Assembly: GCA_027035445.1 (NCBI GenBank)
Contig: JALVUT010000152.1
Location: 1 to 12,007, forward strand
DNA length: 12,007 bases
From: Thermococcus sp.
GTDB lineage: Archaea; Methanobacteriota_B; Thermococci; Thermococcales; Thermococcaceae
Direction of reading: 5' to 3'
The translations under genes and the position numbers were made by a program. Positions within the stretch are counted from its first letter, which is position 1; the number at the start of each line of letters is the position of its first letter. This document shows positions 6,219-12,007 of the stretch, in pieces. The notes below the pieces were generated by a model. It was not told the origin of the DNA. It did no database searches and was given only the letters and a program-made list of their open reading frames with translations.

Positions 6219-7997
6219 ATGGTGGAGGTAATAGACACAACATTTAGAGACGCTCACCAGTCACTCCTGGCAACGAGACTTCAGACCGGGGACATGCTCC
6301 GCATAGCGGAGACCATGGACAGGATAGGCTTTTACTCGATGGAGGTCTGGGGTGGGGCAACCTTCGACGTCTGCATCCGCTACCTCTGTGAGAACCCATG
6401 GGAAAGGCTGAGGCTCCTCAGGGAGAGCATCAAAAAAACAAAACTTCAAATGCTTATCAGGGGTCAGAACCTCGTTGGCTACCGACACTACCCGGACGAT
6501 GTTGCGAGGAAGTTCGTGGAACTGGCCCACAAAAACGGGATAGACATCTTTCGCGTCTTTGACGCCCTCAACGACGTTAGAAACATGGAAACCGTGATAA
6601 AAAAGGCCAAAGAGGTCGGTGCGGAGGTTCAGGGGGCGATAGCCTACACAACTGGGCCGGTGTTCACCCCGGTGTTCACCCTTGAGTACTACCTGAAAAA
6701 GGTTGAGGAACTCCTGGCCCTTGACGTTGATGTTATCACCATAAAGGACATGGCAGGTCTGCTTACACCGTGGAAGGCCTATGAGCTCGTAAGCGAGATA
6801 AAGAAGACGTACGGTGCTCTGGTAAACGTCCATACCCACTCAACAACGGGGATGGCGGTGGCAACCTATCTCAAGGCGATAGAGGGGGGAGCCGACTTTG
6901 TGGATACCTCCATAAGCCCACTCGCATTTGGAACCGCCCAGCCGGGTATACAGACCATATGGCACGCAATCCCGGAAACCCTCGGCCATCTTGACCGCGA
7001 GCTGATTCATAAGATATCGCGCTATCTGAAGAGGCTCCTTGAGGAGAAGTACCGGGGACTGCTCCACAAGGAGGCACTCATAGTAAACCCCTACGTCCTT
7101 AAGTACCAGGTTCCCGGGGGCATGTACTCAAACCTGCTGGCTCAGCTTAAGGAGATGGGGGCTCTGGACAGACTGGATGAGGTGCTACAGGAGATACCAC
7201 ACGTCAGAGCGGATCTTGGGTGGCCGCCGCTCGTGACCCCCACCAGCCAGATAGTGGGCACGCAGGCCGTCCTAAACGTCCTCTTCGGCAGGTACAAGAA
7301 CGTGACACAGGAGGTAAAGGACTACGTAAGGGGACTCTACGGACGACCGCCGGCGCCAATAAATGGGAATATCAAGGAGAGGCTTTTAGGCGGGGGAGAA
7401 CCCGTAACCAAAAAACCGGCCGACCTGCTCGAGCCCAGGGTTGAAGAATGCAGAAGAAAACTCGAGGAGCTCGGCTATCTCAAAGAGGAGGAGGACATCA
7501 TCACCTACTGCCTCTTCCCTCAGGTGGCCGTTGAGTTCTTCAAGGCTAGAAAAGAGGGGCACACAAGACCAGAAATCCCACAGAAAGCCCAGAAGTTCAA
7601 AGTTTATGTGGACGGTGTTGAGTTTGAGGTGGGGGTAGAGGGAGTCGATCTGAGTGCGCTGAGATACCTGTCCCAGGTAGAGGCTGCCGGGATGACACCA
7701 AGTCCATCCGTACAGGTTCCCGTTCCGAGCGTGCCGATTGCTGCGTCACCTTCTGTTGCACCTTCGACTCCGACTGCTCCTGGGGGCAGTGTTGTTGTTG
7801 CTCCGATGCCGGGTAAGGTTTTGAGGGTGTTGGTTAGGGAGGGTGATCGGGTTGAAGCGGGTCAGGGGCTTCTAACCTTGGAAGCAATGAAAATGGAGAA
7901 CGAAATCCCAGCCCCAAAAAACGGAACAATCAAAAAAATCCTAATCAAAAAAGGCGACACCGTCAACACAGGAGACCCACTAATAGAAATTGAATAA
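6219..7997 (+). CDS. oadA: Oxaloacetate decarboxylase alpha / pyruvate carboxylase subunit B-type biotin carboxyltransferase
   Basis: The protein has 592 residues. Residues 1-270 form an HMGL-like carboxyltransferase barrel with metal and catalytic residues in DTTFRDAHQS (6-15), TIKDMAG (174-180, Lys176) and VHTHSTTGMA (204-213, His205 and His207). Residues 280-480 are the conserved carboxylase domain. A Pro/Ser/Ala-rich linker covers about 493-523, and 524-592 is a biotinyl domain with EAMKMEN, in which Lys558 should be biotinylated. This architecture moves a carboxyl group between oxaloacetate/pyruvate and biotin. The window holds neither a sodium-pump beta subunit (OadB) nor a biotin carboxylase (PycA), so decarboxylation and carboxylation cannot be told apart here. 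The ATG at 6219 is chosen because GGTG precedes it by six bases. GTG 6192 and ATG 6213 are upstream in-frame options. The last 270 bases show unusual codon use. The biotin ligase gene lies nearby. Confidence 0.9.
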   Translation: MVEVIDTTFRDAHQSLLATRLQTGDMLRIAETMDRIGFYSMEVWGGATFDVCIRYLCENPWERLRLLRESIKKTKLQMLIRGQNLVGYRHYPDDVARKFVELAHKNGIDIFRVFDALNDVRNMETVIKKAKEVGAEVQGAIAYTTGPVFTPVFTLEYYLKKVEELLALDVDVITIKDMAGLLTPWKAYELVSEIKKTYGALVNVHTHSTTGMAVATYLKAIEGGADFVDTSISPLAFGTAQPGIQTIWHAIPETLGHLDRELIHKISRYLKRLLEEKYRGLLHKEALIVNPYVLKYQVPGGMYSNLLAQLKEMGALDRLDEVLQEIPHVRADLGWPPLVTPTSQIVGTQAVLNVLFGRYKNVTQEVKDYVRGLYGRPPAPINGNIKERLLGGGEPVTKKPADLLEPRVEECRRKLEELGYLKEEEDIITYCLFPQVAVEFFKARKEGHTRPEIPQKAQKFKVYVDGVEFEVGVEGVDLSALRYLSQVEAAGMTPSPSVQVPVPSVPIAASPSVAPSTPTAPGGSVVVAPMPGKVLRVLVREGDRVEAGQGLLTLEAMKMENEIPAPKNGTIKKILIKKGDTVNTGDPLIEIE

Positions 7998-8035
7998 CCC
8001 ATTATGAGGCCTATTTCCCGAACTGTCGCATAATA

Positions 8036-8053
8036 ATGTTTGTTTTACTTTAT
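8036..8053 (+). terminator. T-rich terminator after oadA
   Basis: ATGTTTGTTTTACTTTAT lies about 40 bases past the stop codon and has three T runs. It probably ends the oadA transcript. Its right end, TTTATAC, may also serve as a TATA box for a transcript starting near 8076. Confidence 0.45.
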
Positions 8054-8088
8054 ACATTGAAGCTCTTCCCTACAGCAGGTGGGGGGAC

Positions 8089-8193
8089 ATGGGGGCAGGC
8101 CAAAATGACCAAAAGACATTTATAGTTTTATGGACTAACCTTGACAGATTTGTCTGGAGGTGTGCAATATGGCAGCCTACTCGGCAGTTATAG
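8089..8193 (+). CDS. Possible 34-residue leader ORF overlapping the cstA start
   Basis: An ATG at 8089 is preceded by AGGTG with exactly the six-base spacing used by the firm genes of the window. The frame runs 34 codons to TAG at 8191, 25 bases inside cstA in another frame. The peptide begins MGAGQNDQKTF, contains three Trp and is not recognised. A TATA-like TTTATAC at 8048-8054 could start a transcript near 8076, just before this site. The cstA TATA box lies inside the ORF, so only a longer transcript would carry it. The Shine-Dalgarno sits in a G-rich stretch (8078-8099) and may be fortuitous. There is no coding evidence beyond the start signal. Confidence 0.25.
   Translation: MGAGQNDQKTFIVLWTNLDRFVWRCAIWQPTRQL
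8112..8126 (+). promoter_or_regulatory. BRE/TATA promoter of cstA
   Basis: AAAGACATTTATAGT has a purine-rich BRE and a TATA box (ATTTATAG) centred about 47 bases before the ATG at 8169. Transcription would start near 8146, leaving a leader of about 23 bases that carries GGAGGTG (8156-8162). Confidence 0.6.
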
Positions 8194-9911
8194 TAATAAT
8201 AGCGGCTTTGTTGTATCTATTTTTCTATTTCACATACGGTAAGGCCGTCCAGAATAAGATTGTTAGAGTAAACCCGAGCAGACCAACACCGGCCCACAAG
8301 CTGTACGACGGCGTTGACTACGTCCCGGCCCACCCACTTGTCCTCTACGGACACCACTTCGCGTCAATAGCTGGTGCAGGCCCCATAGTGGGTCCAGCCC
8401 TTGCAATGGCGTGGGGCTGGTTGCCAGGGCTCCTGTGGGTGTGGTTTGGAAACGCCTTCATCGGTGCAATACACGACTATCTATCCCTCATGTCATCGGT
8501 TCGCTACGACGGTAAGTCCGTCCAGTGGATCGCTGGGAGACTGATGAGCAAGAGAACCGGGGCCGCCTTTGAGGTGTACATATGGTTCGCACTGGTCCTC
8601 GTTATAGCGGCCTTTACGGCAGTTATAGCGGGAATATTTCAGAAGGTTCCAGAGGCGGCATCGGCGGCACTACTTTTCATGGCCTTCGGTGTCATACTGG
8701 GAATACTCATGTACAGGGTCCGCATAGACTTCAGAGTCTCCACGGTCCTCGCGATAATATTCATGCTCCTCTCAGTGTGGATAGGGTTTAAGCTCCCGGT
8801 TCACTTCAGCTTCCATGAATGGGCAATATTCCTGCTGATCTACATCGTAATAGCGTCCTCAATACCTGTATGGATACTCCTGCAGCCCAGGGATTACCTG
8901 AACGCTTACCTCCTCTGGCTTGGATTAATAGCCGGTATAATAGCGTTCATAGCAATAGGCGGAAGCGGGAAGTTCACAGCACCGTCCTTCACAACGTGGA
9001 GTGCCAACGTGATAGGCGGGAAGGCCTCACCCTTCTGGCCCACCATCCCCCTCGTGATAGCCTGTGGATCCCTCAGCGGCTTCCATTCAATCGTCAGCTC
9101 GGGAACCTCAAGCAAACAGCTGGACAACGAGATACATGGCCTCATGATAGGATGGGGCGGTATGTTCACCGAGGGCTTCCTTTCCACGATAGTCATAGCC
9201 GCCATAGCCGTCTACGGGTTCCAGGTGTTCGCCAACGCGGGGATCCACATAACGAACGCAACATGGGGAAGCACGTACGCCCATCTGGTGGCCAAGAAGG
9301 TGGGGAAGGTAGCAATATTCGCTAAGAGCTACGGTTATGCCCTGAACAACGCGTTCGGCATAAACACCAAGATAGGGACGACCTTTGCAAGCCTATGGGT
9401 TGCGGCTTTTGCCCTCACAACCCTGGATACGGCCACAAGGCTCGGGAGGTACGCATGGCAGGAGATATTCGGAATGTTCACGGATACCAGCAAGGGCTTC
9501 TTCAAGGGGATAACCAACAAGTGGATTGCCTCGATAATCCTAGCGGTCTTTGGTGTTGCACTCGCCTGGGGTAACCAGTGGCTCATACTGTGGCCGGCCT
9601 TCAGCGGTATGAACCAGATGCTGGCATCAATAGCGCTGATGACAGTGGCCCTCTGGGTCAGCAAGGTTCAGAGGGCAGGAAAATGGAAGTGGGCAGTGGT
9701 TGTGCCCGCACTGTTCCTCTGGATAACCGTCACCCTGGCCCTCATATGGTTCCTGATAGTGGTAGTGCCAGGGATATCGAGCGCTCTGACTAAGTACTCG
9801 GTAGGGTTCATAACCCTCATAGGACTCGCCCTCAATTTCATGCTGGCCTGGGAGTTCTGGCTGGCATGGAAGAAGCCAGAAGAAGAGTACATCACCCCCA
9901 CGGCGGGTTGA
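8169..9911 (+). CDS. cstA: CstA-family transporter (carbon starvation protein A), candidate pyruvate or peptide carrier
   Basis: This 580-residue polytopic membrane protein has roughly 14-16 hydrophobic segments. The CstA signatures are intact: HPLVLYGHHFASIAGAGPIV (55-74), AIHDYLSL (100-107), CGSLSGFHSIVSSGTSSKQL (299-318) and, in the C-terminal CstA_5TM part, TTLDTATRLGRYAWQE (417-432). E. coli CstA and BtsT, about 700-720 residues, take up pyruvate (and CstA probably peptides). This protein is shorter, as archaeal members tend to be, so the substrate is inferred. The start is ATG 8169, with GGAGGTG ending six bases before it. A GTG at 8160 is part of that site. The gene follows oadA, which makes or uses pyruvate, and this favours pyruvate as a substrate. 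A T-rich tract follows the stop, ahead of the next gene. Confidence 0.9.
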   Translation: MAAYSAVIVIIAALLYLFFYFTYGKAVQNKIVRVNPSRPTPAHKLYDGVDYVPAHPLVLYGHHFASIAGAGPIVGPALAMAWGWLPGLLWVWFGNAFIGAIHDYLSLMSSVRYDGKSVQWIAGRLMSKRTGAAFEVYIWFALVLVIAAFTAVIAGIFQKVPEAASAALLFMAFGVILGILMYRVRIDFRVSTVLAIIFMLLSVWIGFKLPVHFSFHEWAIFLLIYIVIASSIPVWILLQPRDYLNAYLLWLGLIAGIIAFIAIGGSGKFTAPSFTTWSANVIGGKASPFWPTIPLVIACGSLSGFHSIVSSGTSSKQLDNEIHGLMIGWGGMFTEGFLSTIVIAAIAVYGFQVFANAGIHITNATWGSTYAHLVAKKVGKVAIFAKSYGYALNNAFGINTKIGTTFASLWVAAFALTTLDTATRLGRYAWQEIFGMFTDTSKGFFKGITNKWIASIILAVFGVALAWGNQWLILWPAFSGMNQMLASIALMTVALWVSKVQRAGKWKWAVVVPALFLWITVTLALIWFLIVVVPGISSALTKYSVGFITLIGLALNFMLAWEFWLAWKKPEEEYITPTAG

Positions 9912-9937
9912 TTGTTTTCAACTTTTTTCCACTTTTG
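9912..9937 (+). terminator. T-rich terminator or attenuator between cstA and the downstream cluster
   Basis: Directly after the cstA stop come TTTT, TTTTTT and TTTT within 26 bases. This should terminate at least part of the transcripts. No clear TATA box precedes the gene at 9957, so its cluster may depend on read-through, which would lower its expression relative to cstA. Confidence 0.55.
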
Positions 9938-9956
9938 TGTACCGGAGGTGTCTGGA

Positions 9957-10241
9957 TTGTCCAGGGCAAAGGAGATCAAAAAATTTAAAGATTTCTTCCA
10001 GGGAATGCTGGAATCGTTTAAAGACCAGTCAACCAATTATATAGAATTCGAGACGAGAGAGCTTGAAAATGTTTTTGCCCTCCTAATAATGGGCTCCTTC
10101 GTTGGGATACCCTCACCTCCAACTACCCTGGTTATAAGACTCATGCCCCACATGGTCAGGGAGGTGTACGTTATGCAGATGCGGGCCGCCGATATGGACG
10201 ATATATTTGGCGAGATAACCGGCATGTTTGATATAGACTGA
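9957..10241 (+). CDS. Small protein with a TTG start, upstream partner of the Get3-like ATPase
   Basis: This protein of 94 residues is unrecognised. TTG 9957 is taken as the start because GGAGGTG (9944-9950) precedes it by exactly six bases. A longer frame from 9912 would translate the T-rich terminator and has no ribosome site. The protein begins with a basic helix (SRAKEIKKFKDFF), has an acidic stretch, then a hydrophobic segment (39-51, VFALLIMGSFVGI) with a Pro-rich turn (52-55), and ends in an acidic, Met-rich helix. It has no Cys and no signal peptide. The hydrophobic stretch is too short and too far from the C-terminus for a classical tail anchor, but it could contact the membrane or a hydrophobic groove. 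The gene lies 25 bases before the Get3-like gene, so the two are probably one operon and may work together. Confidence 0.8.
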   Translation: MSRAKEIKKFKDFFQGMLESFKDQSTNYIEFETRELENVFALLIMGSFVGIPSPPTTLVIRLMPHMVREVYVMQMRAADMDDIFGEITGMFDID

Positions 10242-10266
10242 TCAAAACGGGTGTGGAGGTGGTAAC

Positions 10267-11286
10267 ATGGATCATAACGACAAACCAGAGGTAAGGGAGT
10301 TTTTGATCCCTAAGAAAAAGTTCCGGGTCATTTTTTTCATCGGGAAAGGCGGCGTTGGAAAAACAACGAGTTCAGCCGCGACCGCTTTGGCCCTCGCCAA
10401 GATGGGTTATAAAACCCTGATCATCTCCATAGACCCGGCCCACAATCTGGGCGATGTCTTCATGAAAGAGCTGAGCGATAAGCCGAGGGAGATAGACGAA
10501 AACCTCTATGCAAGTGAGCTTGACATGAAAAAGCTGATAACCTCCTACCTGAAAAGGCTCGAAGAGAGCATGAAGCATATGTACCGTTACCTCACCGTCA
10601 TAAACCTGGAAAAGTATTTTGAGGTTCTAAGTTTCTCCCCGGGAATCGAGGAGTACGCAACACTCGAAGCGATAAAGGAGATACTGAACAGCGGCGAGAA
10701 CTGGGACGTCATAGTTTTTGACACCCCCCCAACGGGTCTCACATTGAGGGTCCTCGCGCTCCCCAGGATATCCCTGATATGGGCCGATAAACTGATAGAC
10801 CTCAGAAGGAAGATCCTCGAGAGAAGACGTGCCATCTCAAACATAAAAGGGAAACAGGAGTTCAAGATAGAGGGAAAGACCTTTGTACTGCCAACAGAGG
10901 AGGAAAACGATGAGGTGATGAAGGAGCTTAAGGCCTACAGGAAGGAGGTGGAGTCAGTAAACACCACGATAACGGATCCCGATATAACATCGGTGGTTGG
11001 GGTGATGAACCCGGAGATGCTCTCACTGTACGAGACCGAAAGGGCGTATGAAAGCCTCAGGAAGTTTAAGATACCCTTCAACCTGATAATCATGAACAAG
11101 GTAATGAAACTGCAACCGGAGGTGCCAGAGCTTAAGATCAAGGCAGACTCCCAGCGGAAGGTTCTGGAAGAGGTTGATGAGAAATTTAAGAACGTTGAAG
11201 TCGTAAAGATACCATTCCTCCCAAGAGAACCCCGCGGATTCAGCGGACTTGAGGCAATCGGGAAATACGTGGTGGGGATGACTTAA
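10267..11286 (+). CDS. Get3/ArsA-family ATPase without cysteines
   Basis: This 339-residue deviant-Walker P-loop ATPase has GKGGVGKTT (26-34) with the signature Lys, switch I DPAHNLGD (56-63), the family motif SPGIEEYATLEAI (124-136), Walker B/switch II VFDTPPTG (150-157), VMNPEMLSLYETERAY and the base-contact motif IIMNKV. It is a single ATPase domain of Get3 size, not the double ArsA of arsenite pumps, and no arsB or arsR is in the window. Get3 proteins shield tail-anchored membrane proteins for insertion. There is no Cys at all, so neither the zinc CXXC of Get3 nor the arsenite-binding cysteines exist. GGAGGTGG before the ATG supports the start. The neighbours are a small protein (25 bases upstream) and an N-anchored membrane protein (2 bases downstream). 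The exact substrate is unknown. Confidence 0.9.
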   Translation: MDHNDKPEVREFLIPKKKFRVIFFIGKGGVGKTTSSAATALALAKMGYKTLIISIDPAHNLGDVFMKELSDKPREIDENLYASELDMKKLITSYLKRLEESMKHMYRYLTVINLEKYFEVLSFSPGIEEYATLEAIKEILNSGENWDVIVFDTPPTGLTLRVLALPRISLIWADKLIDLRRKILERRRAISNIKGKQEFKIEGKTFVLPTEEENDEVMKELKAYRKEVESVNTTITDPDITSVVGVMNPEMLSLYETERAYESLRKFKIPFNLIIMNKVMKLQPEVPELKIKADSQRKVLEEVDEKFKNVEVVKIPFLPREPRGFSGLEAIGKYVVGMT

Positions 11287-11288
11287 GT

Positions 11289-11942
11289 ATGAACACAGGA
11301 CTCCTCTTCACGGTCATCCTGGTACTGGCGGGCATCGCTTCCCTTCAGTTCTACAGGGGAAGAAAGCTTAATCTGCTGCTTATGGAGCATTACATAAAGG
11401 TGATAAAAGGCATCGTTAAGCCGGAGGATGAAAACTACGTATGGCTGGGGGGGTACATAGGGTTCAGAGCGGACTACAAGGTGAACAGAGAGAACATCAA
11501 AAAGTTCGAGTTCACCCTCACGCTTCTTCCGAGACAGAGTCTCCTCTACTTTCCGGTATCCCTTGTGACCAGCAGGCACGACAAGCTCTACGTGGTAATC
11601 CGGCCGTTCAACAACATAAGACGTGAGGCCCACCTTATTCAGAAGGGATACTACAGGCTAAGGCCGGACATCGAGAACGAGGATCTCCTTCAGAAGGAGA
11701 TTGTCAGGATAGGGAGTAAGGATTACGAAGCCCTGTATGAGAAGAAACGTGATATTATGAAACTCAAGGAACTCGTTGAAAGTCTCTCAAAACCCGGAAA
11801 TATCAAGCACGTCGCTTTAACCCCAAAGACCAATGTATTCTACGTCCAGATGAAGCCCGAGCCTGAGACGATAAGTGAGGACGTGAAAAAGCTGGTGGAG
11901 TTCGCCAACAGGGAGATAAAGGAGAGTCCGTTTTCCCAGTGA
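11289..11942 (+). CDS. Unrecognised protein with one N-terminal membrane anchor
   Basis: The protein has 217 residues. Residues 4-22 are one hydrophobic helix followed by YRGRK, so by the positive-inside rule the rest should be cytoplasmic. The soluble part has an alternating basic and aromatic region (about 28-120), an acidic helical section (126-170, LRPDIENEDLLQKE and KKRDIMKLKELVESL) and a C-terminal strand-helix unit ending FANREIKE. I see no enzyme motif and no Cys. The start lies two bases past the stop of the Get3-like gene. Its own Shine-Dalgarno is weak (GGTGGGG 11 bases upstream), so translational coupling is likely. It could be a membrane docking partner of the ATPase. That is inferred from position only. 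Confidence 0.85.
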   Translation: MNTGLLFTVILVLAGIASLQFYRGRKLNLLLMEHYIKVIKGIVKPEDENYVWLGGYIGFRADYKVNRENIKKFEFTLTLLPRQSLLYFPVSLVTSRHDKLYVVIRPFNNIRREAHLIQKGYYRLRPDIENEDLLQKEIVRIGSKDYEALYEKKRDIMKLKELVESLSKPGNIKHVALTPKTNVFYVQMKPEPETISEDVKKLVEFANREIKESPFSQ

Positions 11943-11962
11943 TTCCTCTCCCGTTCCCGCAA

Positions 11963-12007
11963 AGAAAACGTTAAATCTCTTTCTTATTTATTCTCTGGGC
12001 AGGTGGT
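11963..12007 (+). promoter_or_regulatory. Promoter and ribosome site of a plus-strand gene beyond the window
   Basis: AGAAAACGTTAAATCT (from 11963) reads as BRE plus TATA, and CAGGTGGT (12000-12007) is a Shine-Dalgarno about 30 bases later. By the spacing used elsewhere here, a start codon should lie some 5-6 bases past the right edge. Confidence 0.5.
11976..11995 (+). terminator. T-rich terminator of the cluster ending at 11942
   Basis: TCTCTTTCTTATTTATTCTC follows the stop codon by about 33 bases and is T-rich over 20 bases. It overlaps the downstream promoter region, so part of it may simply be the initiator region of the next gene. Confidence 0.4.

Noticed and set aside
8000..8036. ATTATG...CATAAT inverted repeat after oadA.
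   Set aside because: Only six pairs with a loop of more than 20 bases and no further pairing. It is too weak to call a structure.
9912..9956. A longer N-terminus of the small protein from TTG 9912.
   Set aside because: It would translate the T-rich terminator, begins one base after the cstA stop without a ribosome site, and ignores the well-spaced GGAGGTG before 9957.

Overview
The window reads as chromosomal DNA of a hyperthermophilic archaeon of the order Thermococcales, most likely Thermococcus. Four things support this. The aspartate transporter and the fructose-bisphosphate aldolase are close, from memory, to the T. kodakarensis proteins. A surface protein ends in the CGP-CTERM tripartite signal characteristic of this order. 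The aldolase promoter carries a near-perfect Thermococcales glycolytic motif (TATCAC-N5-GTGATT). Promoters are archaeal BRE/TATA boxes, and most genes follow the same rule, GGTG-N6-start codon. That spacing decided several start sites here. No tRNA, rRNA, CRISPR array or insertion sequence was seen.

Layout. The left 5.06 kb is all on the minus strand. Read from the edge inward it holds a secreted seven-bladed beta-propeller protein (its C-terminus lies beyond position 1), an envelope protein with CGP-CTERM and an internal duplication, a stand-alone biotin-protein ligase, and a GltPh/GltTk-type sodium-aspartate symporter. Each has its own promoter, and oligo-T terminators follow the CGP-CTERM and symporter genes. 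A divergent control region of about 200 bp (5036-5258) separates these from the plus-strand genes. Those are class I archaeal FBP aldolase, an OadA/PycB-type biotin-dependent carboxyltransferase fused to its own biotinyl domain, a CstA-family transporter, a small protein starting at TTG, a Get3/ArsA-type ATPase without cysteines, and a protein with one N-terminal membrane anchor. The promoter and Shine-Dalgarno of another plus-strand gene are visible at the right edge.

How the genes fit together. Five neighbours touch the C3/C4 node of central carbon metabolism: aspartate uptake (a source of oxaloacetate), the biotin ligase, its likely substrate (the biotin-bearing oxaloacetate/pyruvate carboxyltransferase), a CstA carrier whose relatives move pyruvate or peptides, and the aldolase that joins glycolysis and gluconeogenesis. 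The small protein, the Get3-like ATPase and the anchored protein form a tight cluster behind cstA. They look like a membrane-protein handling module of unknown detail.

The most notable points are: a glycolytic-regulator site overlapping the aldolase ribosome-binding site; a perfect 19-bp inverted repeat at the predicted transcription start of the aspartate transporter; an abrupt codon-use switch inside the biotinyl domain; a possible short leader ORF overlapping the start of cstA; and the Cys-free Get3 cluster with its two uncharacterised partners.
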